A stretch of DNA of 64,000 bases from Marivita sp. (GTDB taxonomy: Bacteria; Pseudomonadota; Alphaproteobacteria; Rhodobacterales; Rhodobacteraceae). The stretch is from the NCBI RefSeq assembly GCF_020055675.1, contig NZ_JAIPUS010000012.1:1-64000 (forward strand), in the 5' to 3' direction. Positions 8,840-21,779 of the stretch are shown here, piece after piece. The stretch's first letter is position 1; the number at the start of each line of letters is the position of its first letter. A program made the position numbers and the translations under genes. The notes below the pieces were generated by a model. The model was not told the origin of the DNA, made no database searches, and saw nothing but the letters and a program-made list of their open reading frames with translations.

Positions 8840-10642
8840 CTATCGCACGACACCGGCCGCATCCACCAGTTCCAGAAAAGCGGGATTGCGCTTCATCAAG
8901 GTTGCGTGCCGGTTGGGAAATCGGCGTCGGAGCCTGTCCAGATAGGTCAGGCATTCCTGCTGTTTGCCAAGCCGCCGGCTCAGCCAGATGCAGCGCGTGA
9001 GCGGCGCTGGATTGTTCGGATGCAGAACGTGTTTGCGGTGAAAGCCGTGATACATCCCGGCAATGTCGTTCTGTGCTTCGCTCAGGTGGATATAGAGATC
9101 GATCAGCCGGTCCTTGTCGCGCGCGGGCACTGAGTCCAGCGCGCGCAGCACTTCGGCCCTCACGTCCTTTGCAGAGATGTCGAAGCGGGCCCGAGTGCCT
9201 ATCAGATCATCGATCAGGTTATAATACCGGGCGCGATAGGCGTCGAAGCTGTAGCCTTGAACCATGTCGCGGCACGCCGCAGCATAGCGGAGCTGGTCGG
9301 CGTGAACCTTCAAGATCGCTTGCGAGATCGCATCGAGATCGCCCGGCGCCACAAGCTCACCATTGATGCCGGGATGGATCATTTCACGCGGCCCGTAATC
9401 CACATCATAGCTGATCACCGGGCAATCGCAGGTCAGCGCCTCCAGAATGGCAAGGCCGAAACCTTCGGTCATCGTGGGGGCGAGCGATAATAGCGCGCCG
9501 CTGAAAACCCTTTCTGGCGCATCTGTATGCCCCATCAGGATCACCCGGTCTCCGCAGTTGTAATGGTCGATCAATTGCTGCAACCGCGCCTCGTCCACGC
9601 CCCTGCCATATATCAGGTAATTGCACTCGGGCACGAGGTGCATGATCCGGCGGAACGCTTCGATGCATTGGTGGATCGGCTTCCAGGTCAGATCAAGCCG
9701 CGACACCGTGCAGATATCCGCGCGGTTGTCGTGGCCCGTGGACCGGATGTCGGTGTAATGCGGGATCACGCGGATCGGGGCGGCGAGCTGCATGTCGGCC
9801 TCGACCCGGTGCTTGTGTGCCTGGGTGGCGGTGACGATGGCGTCGCCGCGAAACGTCTCGATCATGACCTTGGAGCGTGATGCAATTTTGCCTTGAGGAT
9901 CGCGATGATCGCCATGCAGGAACATGACTTGTTGCGCCTGGATTGGCCCGCACAGGTGGGTCGAGGTCAGGCCATCGATAAAAACGATACAGTCTTCCGG
10001 GAAATGGGTCTCGGCTAGGGCCTGTCGATGCGCGATCTCGTCATTGAAGCGCTGGCCCAGGGTGAAATCCACGATGTCGATCAAGGCGCCGTTTTCGCGC
10101 CGGGTCCGGTAAAGTGGGACTGCGCCGGCAAATGCCGTTTTTTCCACGATGCCATCCCCGTAGGCGACGCGGCTTTCGACCAAGGTCGCGCCAAGGTATT
10201 TCAGCCGGATGTTGCGCGTGGGATCGGTCAGGATCTGACGTGTGGTCAGTGTACCGGCGGTGCTCTGGGATACCGAGTCGCGCATGACGCAAGTCTGGCC
10301 ATCCAGGTAGCGGATCTGTGTTTTTTTGCCCTTGTGCCTTTTTTGCGACGTCCATCTGGGCGCTGTGGGAATTTTGCAATCCGTAACCGGCTTGGGCGGA
10401 GCGCAAAATTCATAAATCGACCGGTGGTCAATCCTTTGGTCGAGCATACCCTGCGTCACCAGATCGGAAAACGCGATCTTTTGTGCGCAATCATGTTTCA
10501 TGTTCAGCAGCGTCACCGCCGTGTCCGGCCGATCCGCAAACAGGTTCATCCGTCGGAAAATCGCGTGAACCTTGCCGCCCGGCACCGTTGAGCCCAGCCT
10601 CGTCAGGATAGATACGATGTGGGTCGCGGACTGGCCGGGCAA
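8840..10642 (-). CDS. Glycosyltransferase family 4, TagE/poly(glycerol-phosphate) glucosyltransferase-like
   Basis: A 600-residue two-part protein. Residues about 300-500 form a GT-B family 4 catalytic domain: AICTVSRLD-like strand (ADICTVSRLDLTWK), YLIYGRGVDEARLQ, RVILMGHTDAPERV and LLSLAPTMTEGFGLAILEALTCDCPVISYD, where the EGFGLAILEAL block binds the nucleotide sugar. The first 250 residues resemble the N-terminal beta-rich region of TagE-type teichoic acid glucosyltransferases, odd for a Gram-negative. The last 100 residues (LYIHLSEAQ, LSRRLGKQQ) look helical. A TTG at 10640-10642 is chosen because AAGGAGG lies eight bases upstream (10651-10657); the GTG at 10663 precedes that ribosome site. 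Likely builds a surface glycan. Confidence 0.82.
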   Translation of the reverse strand: MPGQSATHIVSILTRLGSTVPGGKVHAIFRRMNLFADRPDTAVTLLNMKHDCAQKIAFSDLVTQGMLDQRIDHRSIYEFCAPPKPVTDCKIPTAPRWTSQKRHKGKKTQIRYLDGQTCVMRDSVSQSTAGTLTTRQILTDPTRNIRLKYLGATLVESRVAYGDGIVEKTAFAGAVPLYRTRRENGALIDIVDFTLGQRFNDEIAHRQALAETHFPEDCIVFIDGLTSTHLCGPIQAQQVMFLHGDHRDPQGKIASRSKVMIETFRGDAIVTATQAHKHRVEADMQLAAPIRVIPHYTDIRSTGHDNRADICTVSRLDLTWKPIHQCIEAFRRIMHLVPECNYLIYGRGVDEARLQQLIDHYNCGDRVILMGHTDAPERVFSGALLSLAPTMTEGFGLAILEALTCDCPVISYDVDYGPREMIHPGINGELVAPGDLDAISQAILKVHADQLRYAAACRDMVQGYSFDAYRARYYNLIDDLIGTRARFDISAKDVRAEVLRALDSVPARDKDRLIDLYIHLSEAQNDIAGMYHGFHRKHVLHPNNPAPLTRCIWLSRRLGKQQECLTYLDRLRRRFPNRHATLMKRNPAFLELVDAAGVVR

Positions 10643-10705
10643 AGATCGCTCCTCCTTACGCACCGTCAGGACCGGCGCGCAGCGGCCCGAACGAAACGGG
10701 ATGTG

Positions 10706-11845
10706 TCAGCCGCGCCAAATCCAGCCACCACCAAGGATGCGGCTGCCGCCGGTCTCGTAGAAGACGCAGGCTTGCCCCGGTGACACCCCTTCTTCGGGGG
10801 TCAGAAGCTCCACCTCGGCCTCGGTATCCGACAGCGGGCGAAGGATTGCCTCACGAGGCGGACGCGTGGAGCGAACTTTGACCGAGACGTGCCATTCGGT
10901 CCGTGAGTTGAAGCGCGCATCCCCCAACCAGTTGATCTCGCGCACGGGCACCACGCGTGTCGACAGCATCTCTTTCGGGCCGACGATGACCCGCTTGGCG
11001 TCCACGTCCAGCTTGACCACGTAAAGCGGATCGCTCAGCCCGCCGATCCCCAGGCCCCGGCGCTGGCCGATGGTGTAGTGGATCACGCCGCTATGCTGGC
11101 CCAGCACGCGGCCATCGACATGCACGATCTCGCCCGGTTCTGCCGCACCGGGGCGCAGCTTCTCGATCACGCTGGCATAATCGCCGTTCGGCACGAAACA
11201 GATGTCCTGGCTGTCGGGCTTGTCCGCGACTTGCAGGCCGTAGCGCGCCGCAAGTTCGCGGGTCGCATCCTTGGACGGCAGGTGACCCAGCGGAAAGCGC
11301 AGGTAATCAAGCTGTTCCGGCGTGGTCGAGAACAGAAAATAGCTCTGGTCGCGGTTCGCATCCTCGGCGCTGTGCAGTTCCGGGCCATGTTCGCCCATCT
11401 TGCGCTGGATGTAATGCCCGGTTGCCATGCAATCGGCCTCCAGGTCGCGCGCGGTTTCCAGCAGGTCCTTGAACTTCACCCGTTCGTTGCAGCGGATGCA
11501 GGGCACAGGGGTCGCACCCCCGAGGTAGCTGTCGGCAAATTCGTCGATCACCGCGTCCTTGAAGACGTTTTCATAGTCGAGAACGTAATGCGGAAAGCCC
11601 ATGTCCTCGGCCACGCGGCGCGCATCGTGGATGTCCAACCCGGCACAGCACGCACCCTTCTTGGCCAGAGCCGCGCCGTGATCGTAAAGTTGCAGCGTCA
11701 CGCCGACGACATCATATCCCTCCTCGGCCAGTTGTGCCGCGACCACCGAGCTGTCCACGCCGCCTGACATCGCTACGACAACGCGCGTCTCGGAGGGGGG
11801 CTTGGCAAATCCAAGCGAATTGAGGTGAGGCGCATCGAGGGCCAT
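10706..11845 (-). CDS. mnmA: tRNA-specific 2-thiouridylase MnmA
   Basis: A 379-residue enzyme that thiolates uridine 34 of tRNA-Lys, -Glu and -Gln. The PP-loop [13 protein letters not shown] binds ATP; catalytic cysteines are in [13 protein letters not shown] and [18 protein letters not shown] and [10 protein letters not shown] are tRNA-binding and central-domain signatures. ATG at 11845; the reading frame extends further upstream but into the divergent sciP promoter region with no similarity. Confidence 0.96.
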   Translation of the reverse strand: MALDAPHLNSLGFAKPPSETRVVVAMSGGVDSSVVAAQLAEEGYDVVGVTLQLYDHGAALAKKGACCAGLDIHDARRVAEDMGFPHYVLDYENVFKDAVIDEFADSYLGGATPVPCIRCNERVKFKDLLETARDLEADCMATGHYIQRKMGEHGPELHSAEDANRDQSYFLFSTTPEQLDYLRFPLGHLPSKDATRELAARYGLQVADKPDSQDICFVPNGDYASVIEKLRPGAAEPGEIVHVDGRVLGQHSGVIHYTIGQRRGLGIGGLSDPLYVVKLDVDAKRVIVGPKEMLSTRVVPVREINWLGDARFNSRTEWHVSVKVRSTRPPREAILRPLSDTEAEVELLTPEEGVSPGQACVFYETGGSRILGGGWIWRG

Positions 11846-11989
11846 CGGGGTGTCTCCGCTAGGTTGGGATGATCGCGCAAAATATAAGTAAATCCGGCAT
11901 ACTCTCAACCCTTTGCTTCATATCGAATTAAGGCGTGTCGCGCAAAGCTCTGAACACGCAAGAACTCGGGGCTTGGAAAGGGCCGGAAA

Positions 11990-12262
11990 ATGTACCTCAA
12001 GAAAGCCAGCGGTCCGCGCACCGTCACCCTGTCGGATGGCACGGTCCTGTCGCATGCGGATTTGCCGCCACCCAATACCTATCGCTGGGTCGCGTCGCGC
12101 AAGGCGGTGGTGGTTGATGCTGTGGTGCATCGCCTGATTTCAAAGACCGAAGCTCTGACGCGCTATGAACTGAGCGAAGAAGAACTGGATGCCTGGATCG
12201 CGGCTGCCGCGCGGCACGGGCGTGACGCCCTCAAAGCGACAAGCGTGCAACGCTATAGATGA
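11990..12262 (+). CDS. sciP: SciP/DUF1153-family CtrA inhibitory protein
   Basis: A 90-residue helix-turn-helix protein. The sequence LPPPNTYRWVASRKAVVVDAV then SKTEALTRYELSEEELDAWI is the DUF1153 family, whose Caulobacter member SciP binds CtrA and blocks activation of CtrA-dependent genes late in the cell cycle. The adjacency to ctrA (start 118 bases downstream, same strand) supports the same role. Roughly, residues 30-50 form one helix and 50-70 the recognition region. The ribosome site (GGAAAG) is only moderate. Confidence 0.88.
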   Translation: MYLKKASGPRTVTLSDGTVLSHADLPPPNTYRWVASRKAVVVDAVVHRLISKTEALTRYELSEEELDAWIAAAARHGRDALKATSVQRYR

Positions 12263-12311
12263 TCCTTTCGTTATTGTGCAATCAGAAGTTGTATTGCCTG
12301 TGCGATCGGTG

Positions 12312-12326
12312 ATAACCTTGGCTTAA
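12312..12326 (+). promoter_or_regulatory. Near-consensus CtrA binding site upstream of ctrA
   Basis: ATAA-CCTTGGC-TTAA (12312-12326) matches the CtrA consensus TTAA-N7-TTAA with one mismatch. It lies 54 bases before the ctrA ATG, where autoregulation of ctrA would be expected from other alphaproteobacteria. The match is seen; binding is inferred. Confidence 0.55.
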
Positions 12327-12379
12327 CCTTTTTTGGTCAGTGTTCCTCGTGCCGGACGTTGACATTGCGGAGAAACTGG

Positions 12380-13090
12380 ATGCGCGTACTCTTGGTCGAA
12401 GATGACCCGACGACTTCAAAGAGCATCGAACTGATGTTGGGCAATGCCAATCTGAACGTCTACTCCACCGATCTGGGGGAAGAGGGCGTCGATCTGGCCA
12501 AGCTTTATGACTATGATTTGATGCTCTTGGACCTGAACCTGCCGGATATGAATGGATTCGATGTGCTCAGGCAACTGCGCCTTGCGCGGATCGAGACGCC
12601 AATCCTGATCCTGTCAGGCAACGACGCCAGCGAGGACAAGATCAGGGGCTTCGGCTTTGGTGCCGATGACTACCTGACCAAACCGTTCCACCGCGACGAG
12701 CTTGTTGCGCGGATTCACGCCATAATCCGGCGATCCAAGGGGCATTCCCAGTCGATCATTCGCACCGGCAAGTTCGAGGTCAATCTCGATGCCAAGACGG
12801 TGCAGGTCGGTGGCACGACCGTGCATCTGACGGGCAAGGAATATCAAATGCTGGAATTGCTAAGCTTGCGCAAGGGCACGACGCTTACGAAGGAGATGTT
12901 CCTGAATCACCTCTACGGCGGCATGGATGAACCGGAGCTGAAGATAATCGATGTGTTCATCTGCAAACTGCGCAAGAAACTGGCCGAAGCGACGGGTGAC
13001 AGCAGCTATATCGAAACCGTCTGGGGGCGGGGCTATGTGCTGCGTGATCCGGAACTGGCGGAAACCGGACGTATCGCGATTGGCGCCTGA
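12380..13090 (+). CDS. ctrA: Cell-cycle response regulator CtrA
   Basis: A 236-residue OmpR-type response regulator. The receiver domain starts [20 protein letters not shown], with phospho-acceptor Asp51 in [16 protein letters not shown] and Lys in [13 protein letters not shown]; a winged-helix domain (about 125-225) contains [12 protein letters not shown] and the recognition helix [11 protein letters not shown]. In Rhodobacterales CtrA controls flagellar motility, gene transfer agents and quorum responses and is usually dispensable, unlike in Caulobacter. The ATG at 12380 follows GGAG; a TTG seven codons earlier is less likely. Confidence 0.97.
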   Translation: MRVLLVEDDPTTSKSIELMLGNANLNVYSTDLGEEGVDLAKLYDYDLMLLDLNLPDMNGFDVLRQLRLARIETPILILSGNDASEDKIRGFGFGADDYLTKPFHRDELVARIHAIIRRSKGHSQSIIRTGKFEVNLDAKTVQVGGTTVHLTGKEYQMLELLSLRKGTTLTKEMFLNHLYGGMDEPELKIIDVFICKLRKKLAEATGDSSYIETVWGRGYVLRDPELAETGRIAIGA

Positions 13091-13091
13091 A

Positions 13092-13130
13092 CCGATCTTT
13101 TGATCGGCGCGGCGATGCTGCGAAGCATCG
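13092..13130. terminator. Two adjacent hairpins after ctrA
   Basis: CCGATC-TTTT-GATCGG (13092-13107) begins two bases after the ctrA stop, followed by CGATGCT-GCGA-AGCATCG (13113-13130). No clear T run follows, so this may be a weak or Rho-assisted terminator or an mRNA 3'-end stabiliser. Confidence 0.5.
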
Positions 13131-13166
13131 TCCTTGTCTCGTCTCTTGAAACATCCCCGCACATAA

Positions 13167-17461
<4,295 letters not shown>

Positions 17462-17479
17462 CCGCTTTTGTTCTCAAAT

Positions 17480-17494
17480 GTTCTCAAAAAGTTC
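17480..17494 (+). promoter_or_regulatory. LexA (SOS) box GTTC-N7-GTTC
   Basis: GTTC-TCAAAAA-GTTC (17480-17494) is an exact match to the direct-repeat LexA operator of alphaproteobacteria. A further GTTC half-site lies ten bases upstream (17470-17473, six-base spacer), and an inverted GAAC at 17518-17521. The site is 53 bases before the ATG of the 44-residue ORF and just downstream of recG, so it most likely controls the small gene. Confidence 0.75.
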
Positions 17495-17547
17495 TTTACA
17501 GCGGAGGGGGGATATGAGAACAAAGCGGCAACAAGGAGGATATCACC

Positions 17548-17682
17548 ATGATTCAGCGGTTCACGACCTCGTTTTACTCGACCAAGGCCCAGGGCAATAC
17601 AGGGCTTCTCCAGGACGCCTTGGGGGCCATATCGTTGGTCGTGTTGTTGATCGCGGCCTTGCATCTGCCGGTGCTTGTCTGA
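17548..17682 (+). CDS. Small single-pass membrane protein (44 aa), probable SOS-regulated
   Basis: An unrecognised 44-residue protein beginning MIQRFTTSFYSTKAQG. A polar, basic N-terminal half (residues 1-23) is followed by one hydrophobic helix (about 24-44, ALGAISLVVLLIAALHLPV), so an inner-membrane protein with the N-terminus inside is likely. The ribosome site is strong: AAGGAGG at 17533-17539 ahead of ATG at 17548. A LexA box lies upstream and a strong terminator downstream at 17811. Size, topology and regulation recall the Caulobacter SOS-induced division inhibitor SidA, but I see no clear sequence similarity. An overlapping frame from 17514 is a shadow that lacks a ribosome site. Confidence 0.7.
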   Translation: MIQRFTTSFYSTKAQGNTGLLQDALGAISLVVLLIAALHLPVLV

Positions 17683-17810
17683 ATTTGTTGCCTTTTTCTG
17701 CCTGCGTGTTTGCCTGAACGCTCATATGCATTCTGTCCCGATAGATGCACCTGTCCCGGAAGGTTGCCTGCCTTCAGAGCCGTGACGGTCTCAACAAACG
17801 CGCACCTTGT
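17683..17810 (+). other. 128-base untranslated stretch before the terminator
   Basis: Between the small membrane protein and the terminator lies a non-coding stretch with a direct repeat CTGTCCCG (twice, near 17733 and 17752) and a short inverted repeat GCAT/ATGC around the first copy. It could be a long 3' UTR, or with the terminator a small RNA of 120-160 bases. I see no clear promoter of its own. Confidence 0.35.
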
Positions 17811-17846
17811 CCGCCGCCTTCATTTTTGAAGTGCGGCGGTTTTTTT
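17811..17846 (+). terminator. Strong Rho-independent terminator
   Basis: CCGCCGC and CTTCA on the left arm pair with TGAAG and GCGGCGG on the right arm around a TTTT loop, followed by TTTTTTT (17840-17846). It ends transcripts from the small membrane protein gene, or a separate short RNA, and in reverse could also help end leftward transcription of the NifU-like gene's convergent partner. Confidence 0.9.
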
Positions 17847-17874
17847 AACGGGCTACGTTTTCTAACGGGTCAGC

Positions 17875-18327
17875 TCAGGCTGGCTGGGTTTCCGCAAGAT
17901 GTGCCGCAGCCTCGGACGCCGCGTCCAGCGTCAGAAGAATTGACGCGTGCCGGTTCTTGAATTCGGCAGCGGGCTTCAACACCTCCAGACCGTCAAAAGG
18001 CGCGGCCGGGACCGGGCCGCCGTCCTTGAGCATGGCGCGCAATTCATCCCGCGCCGTGCTGATCTGCCGGGGTGTGCAGCCGATGATCGCGCCGCCGACA
18101 ACGGACGCTGCCGCCTGGCCCAAGGCGCAGGCTTTGACGTCCTGGCCAAAGCCGCTGACGGCCCCATCCTCCAGCACCAAATCCACCGTCACTGTCGATC
18201 CGCAAAGCGGCGAGCGTTTTTTCACTGTGGTGCTCGGCGCATCGAGCCGGACATGACACGGGATGTCGGCTGCCAGTTCGAGAATGCGCGCAGAATAAAG
18301 CTTTATGAGATCGGTATCGCCAGACAT
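17875..18327 (-). CDS. NifU-like/IscU-type Fe-S cluster scaffold protein
   Basis: A 150-residue protein of the NifU_N family. Conserved features are SPLCGSTVTVDL (first cysteine), DVKACALGQAAASVV (second cysteine) and a C-terminal KNRHASILL segment where canonical IscU has a cysteine; the third cysteine is replaced by His. These alphaproteobacterial versions sit in a separate subgroup whose scaffold role is assumed rather than shown. ATG at 18327 follows AAGGGGAAA. It is divergent from hisI. Confidence 0.8.
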   Translation of the reverse strand: MSGDTDLIKLYSARILELAADIPCHVRLDAPSTTVKKRSPLCGSTVTVDLVLEDGAVSGFGQDVKACALGQAAASVVGGAIIGCTPRQISTARDELRAMLKDGGPVPAAPFDGLEVLKPAAEFKNRHASILLTLDAASEAAAHLAETQPA

Positions 18328-18395
18328 GGCTTTCCCCTTCGTCGTTTCCCTTCTAGATAGGTGACGATGCAATAGATGCAAAAAGGTTTTTCCGC

Positions 18396-18758
18396 ATGAC
18401 GTTTGATCCTGCGACTTTGGTCTATAATGACGCAGGCCTCATCCCGGCGGTCGCGCAGGATGCGACGTCTGGCGAGGTTCTGATGATGGCCTGGATGAAT
18501 GCCGACGCGGTGACCAAGACGCTTGAAACCGGGCGCGTCACCTATTGGTCGCGGTCGCGGGCCGCGTTCTGGGTCAAGGGTGAAACGTCGGGCCATGTTC
18601 AGGAATTGGTCGCTTTGCGGGTCGATTGCGACCGGGACTGCCTGTTGCTCATCGTCAATCAGGCCGGGCCAGCCTGCCACACCAATCGGCGCTCGTGTTT
18701 TTACATCGAAATTCAGGATGGCGCGGAAGTCGAAATCATGGCGCCATTGCAGCCGTAG
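18396..18758 (+). CDS. hisI: Phosphoribosyl-AMP cyclohydrolase
   Basis: A 120-residue enzyme for step three of histidine biosynthesis, opening the adenine ring of PR-AMP. Zinc and magnesium ligands are visible in RVDCDRDCLLL and GPACHTNRRSCFY, plus MMAWMNADA and YWSRSRAAFWVKGETSGH. There is no fused HisE domain. It stands apart from other his genes, as in many Rhodobacterales. Confidence 0.95.
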   Translation: MTFDPATLVYNDAGLIPAVAQDATSGEVLMMAWMNADAVTKTLETGRVTYWSRSRAAFWVKGETSGHVQELVALRVDCDRDCLLLIVNQAGPACHTNRRSCFYIEIQDGAEVEIMAPLQP

Positions 18759-18798
18759 AATTTGCATATTTGAAAAGAGAAGAAGCTGCGGGACGGGT

Positions 18799-19644
18799 CT
18801 ATACTCCGACCATCTGCCGCAGGTCTTGTGGTGTTGCGCCCTGTGCACGGTAGAGCGCGATGGCGCGCGCGTCGTCCCGCTTGGCAAGGCGTTTGCCCGT
18901 GTCATCACGGATCAACCGGTGGTGGTGGTAGATCGGCGTTGGCAGATCGAGCAGAATTTGCAGCAGCACATGAATGGGTGTTGCGCTGGCCAGATCAGCG
19001 CCACGGATCACATGTGTGATTGACTGCGCGGCGTCATCGATAACGACACTGAGGTGATAGGCGGCTTGTCCCGTGTCCCGACGCGCGAGAACGACATCGC
19101 CGACCTGCTCTATCATCTCGGCGCGCGTTAACCTTAATGCGGGGTGAATGCCGGTCTCGGTGTAACGCGGCAGGTTCGGGACGTGATCCAGTGCCTTGCT
19201 CATGTTCACGCGAATGGCATCGGTTGCGGTTCGATCTTTCCAGTCGCGGTGCCGGCATGTGCCGGGATAGACAAGCCCGTCGGGCCCGTGCATCGGCGCG
19301 CCTTCCTGCGGCGCGGAGGCGGCGTTGCGGATGTCGCCCCGGCTACAGGCGCAGGGGAAAAGCAGGCCGCGCGCGCCAAGATGGGCGAGGGCGCGGTCAT
19401 AGGCGGCCGCGTTTTCGGATTGGCGCAGGACCGGGTCTTCCCATGTCAGGCCGAGCCATGACAGGTCTGTGTATATCTGCGCTTCGAACGCGGCGCGGCT
19501 GCGCGCGGTGTCGCTGTCCTCGATCCGGAGCAGGAAGCGACCCTGTTCGGCTTGGGCCATGTCATACGCAAGAAGCGCCGAATAGGCGTGGCCGAGATGC
19601 AAGGGCCCGGTCGGGCTGGGCGCGAAGCGGGTCGTAAACGTCAT
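18799..19644 (-). CDS. gluQ: Glutamyl-Q tRNA(Asp) synthetase
   Basis: A 281-residue truncated GluRS paralogue that attaches glutamate to queuosine 34 of tRNA-Asp. HIGH motif HLGHA in FAPSPTGPLHLGHAYSALL, the zinc site CACSRGDI with later CRHR, and KMSKS-like KRLAKRDDA are present; the anticodon-binding domain of full GluRS is absent, as expected. It is downstream of the trmFO-orf39 pair on the same strand. Confidence 0.93.
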   Translation of the reverse strand: MTFTTRFAPSPTGPLHLGHAYSALLAYDMAQAEQGRFLLRIEDSDTARSRAAFEAQIYTDLSWLGLTWEDPVLRQSENAAAYDRALAHLGARGLLFPCACSRGDIRNAASAPQEGAPMHGPDGLVYPGTCRHRDWKDRTATDAIRVNMSKALDHVPNLPRYTETGIHPALRLTRAEMIEQVGDVVLARRDTGQAAYHLSVVIDDAAQSITHVIRGADLASATPIHVLLQILLDLPTPIYHHHRLIRDDTGKRLAKRDDARAIALYRAQGATPQDLRQMVGV

Positions 19645-19656
19645 CCGACGGCCCGG

Positions 19657-19776
19657 TCAGCCGTCGCCGCGGCGGCGCAGCGCTGGCCACCGGGCGATGC
19701 AGGGCGTGATCGTGGTTGAGACCTTGTCGATCGGGAACGCCGCCAGTGGCGGCAGAGGACCACCTATGCAGGTCAT
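19657..19776 (-). CDS. Small ORF (39 aa) coupled to trmFO
   Basis: An unrecognised 39-residue reading frame beginning [19 protein letters not shown] and ending in a basic tail ALRRRGDG. Its ATG (19774-19776) overlaps the trmFO stop as ATGA, and its stop is 12 bases before the gluQ start, so it fits tightly between two tRNA-modification genes. It contains two cysteines and no membrane helix. Its tight coupling is the main support; it could still be chance. Confidence 0.45.
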   Translation of the reverse strand: MTCIGGPLPPLAAFPIDKVSTTITPCIARWPALRRRGDG

Positions 19777-21125
19777 GCCGGCTCCAGGCGCGTCTCCAGC
19801 CAATGTGACCATGCCGTCTTGGCCCGGTCCGTATACGCCTTGTAGCGATCGCGGCGCCCGCGGCGTCCTCCCCTGAGGCCGTCGACCGGCCGGAAGAGGC
19901 CGAAATTGACGTTCATGGGCTGAAAGGTCTTGGCGTCTGCGCCGCCGGTGATGTGGTGTATCAGTGCGCCATGGGCGCTGTCTTGCGGCACCTCGGGCAT
20001 GGGTTGGCCAAGGATATCAGCGGCCGCCATGCGGCCCGCCAGCAAACCCATCGCGGCGGATTCGACATATCCCTCAACACCCGTGATCTGGCCGGCGAAG
20101 CGAATATTTGGTTTGGATCGCAGGCGCATCTGTTCATCGAGCAAGCTGGGACTGTTGAGAAACGTGTTGCGGTGGATGCCGCCAAGGCGCGCAAAGCTGG
20201 CATTTTCGAGGCCGGGAATCATGCGGAAAACAGAGGTTTGCGCGCCGTACTTCATCTTGGTCTGAAAGCCCACGATATTATACAGCGTGCCCAGGGCATT
20301 GTCCCGGCGCAACTGCACAACCGCCCATGGCTTCACGTCCGGTTGGTGCGGGTTGGTCAGCCCCACGGGCTTCATTGGACCATGCCGCAAGGTTTCGCGT
20401 CCGCGTTCGGACATGACTTCGATGGGCAGGCAGCCATCGAAATAGCCGGCGGTCTCACCCTCGTGAAACGCGGTCTTGTCTGCGCCGAGAAGCGAGTCGA
20501 TGAAGGCCTCGTATTGGTCGCGATCCATCGGGCAGTTGATATAGGCGCGTTGTTCTTCGACGGTGTCTCCCTTGTCGTAGCGCGATTGCATCCATGCCTT
20601 GGACATGTCGATGCTGTCGAAATAGACAATGGGCGCGATGGCGTCGAAAAAGGCCAGCCGATCCGTGCCCGTTTCCGTCTGGATTGCCTGGCCCAGGGCA
20701 CTGCTTGTCAGCGGGCCGGTGGCGAAAATCCAATGGCCGCTGTCAGGCAGGTCCAGGACTTCCTCGTGGCTCACCGTCACGTTCGGGTGAGCCCGGAGCC
20801 GAGCGGTGATTTCGGCGCTGAACGCATCGCGATCGACGGCCAAGGCGCCGCCTGCGGGCAGGCGGTGCTGATGGGCCGTGTTGATGATCAGACCGTTCGC
20901 CGCCTGCATTTCCCAATGCAGAAGGCCCACTGCGTTCTGTTCGTCGTCATCCGAGCGGAAGGAATTCGAACACACCATTTCACCAAGGTCGCCGGTCTTG
21001 TGCGCGAAGGTTTCGACCTTGGGGCGCATTTCATGAATCACCACGCGCACGCCCGCATTGGCAGCCTGCCAAGCGGCTTCCGATCCGGCCATGCCGCCGC
21101 CGACGATGTGAAGTTCCTGTGTCAT
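19773..21125 (-). CDS. trmFO: FADH2-dependent tRNA m5U54 methyltransferase TrmFO
   Basis: A 450-residue flavoprotein that makes ribothymidine 54 using methylenetetrahydrofolate, the folate-dependent route used instead of TrmA in this lineage. The FAD-binding start [25 protein letters not shown] (catalytic region) and [16 protein letters not shown] with FGLFRPV near the C-terminus are diagnostic. ATG at 21125. Confidence 0.96.
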   Translation of the reverse strand: MTQELHIVGGGMAGSEAAWQAANAGVRVVIHEMRPKVETFAHKTGDLGEMVCSNSFRSDDDEQNAVGLLHWEMQAANGLIINTAHQHRLPAGGALAVDRDAFSAEITARLRAHPNVTVSHEEVLDLPDSGHWIFATGPLTSSALGQAIQTETGTDRLAFFDAIAPIVYFDSIDMSKAWMQSRYDKGDTVEEQRAYINCPMDRDQYEAFIDSLLGADKTAFHEGETAGYFDGCLPIEVMSERGRETLRHGPMKPVGLTNPHQPDVKPWAVVQLRRDNALGTLYNIVGFQTKMKYGAQTSVFRMIPGLENASFARLGGIHRNTFLNSPSLLDEQMRLRSKPNIRFAGQITGVEGYVESAAMGLLAGRMAAADILGQPMPEVPQDSAHGALIHHITGGADAKTFQPMNVNFGLFRPVDGLRGGRRGRRDRYKAYTDRAKTAWSHWLETRLEPA

Positions 21126-21161
21126 GGGGTGGATGTAATCCTTGTTTTCGTGTTTGTCACG

Positions 21162-21779
21162 TCACTGATCCGGCTCGATAAGGCCCAAACCGCGCAGGTA
21201 GACGCCGATGCCGGTTTCCAGCAATTCTTCGGGGGGAAAAGGCGCGGTTGTGCCGGGAGAGTTCCGCGCGAAGAGTTCCACAACACCGTGGCTGAGCGCC
21301 CAGATATGGGCCGAGAACATCGAGGCGGGCGGCCGCTTTTCCGGCGGTATGTGCTGCGACAAGTCATTGGCGGCGCGTTCCAGCACCGAGCGCGCACGGG
21401 TCGACAGAGCGGCAAGCTCGGGTGTGCGATTGACGGAAATACCGCTTTCGAACATCGCGATGTAATGGCCGGGATGCTTGCGCGCGAAGGCGAGATAGGC
21501 GCGGCCGGTCGCTTCAAAGGCGGCAAGGGCGGAAGGCTGGCCGCTCTCGTAGGCGTATTGCATCACGTCGGCAAAGATTTCGTAGCCCTGCATCGCGGCT
21601 TCGGCGATCAGGTCCTCGCGGCCCTCGAAATGGCGGTATACGGCGGCAGGGGTCACGCCGGCCTGCTTGGCCGCTTCGGACAGGGTAAAACCTGTCGGCC
21701 CTTTTTCGGTGATCAGTTCGAGCGCCGCATCGACGAGCGCTTGGCGCAAATTGCCGTGATGATAGCCGCGTTTAGCCAT
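21162..21779 (-). CDS. TetR/AcrR family transcriptional regulator
   Basis: A 205-residue repressor. The N-terminal helix-turn-helix ([16 protein letters not shown]...[29 protein letters not shown], residues about 8-55) is the TetR domain; the C-terminal ligand domain contains [16 protein letters not shown], as in WHG-type TetR proteins. The ATG at 21779 lies within the last codons of ppk2, so the two are translationally coupled. Ligand unknown. Confidence 0.93.
   Translation of the reverse strand: MAKRGYHHGNLRQALVDAALELITEKGPTGFTLSEAAKQAGVTPAAVYRHFEGREDLIAEAAMQGYEIFADVMQYAYESGQPSALAAFEATGRAYLAFARKHPGHYIAMFESGISVNRTPELAALSTRARSVLERAANDLSQHIPPEKRPPASMFSAHIWALSHGVVELFARNSPGTTAPFPPEELLETGIGVYLRGLGLIEPDQ

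Noticed and set aside
17514-17717. Overlapping 67-codon frame at the SOS small-gene locus
   Set aside because: Starts without a ribosome site, has no hydrophobic pattern and overlaps the better supported 44-codon gene.
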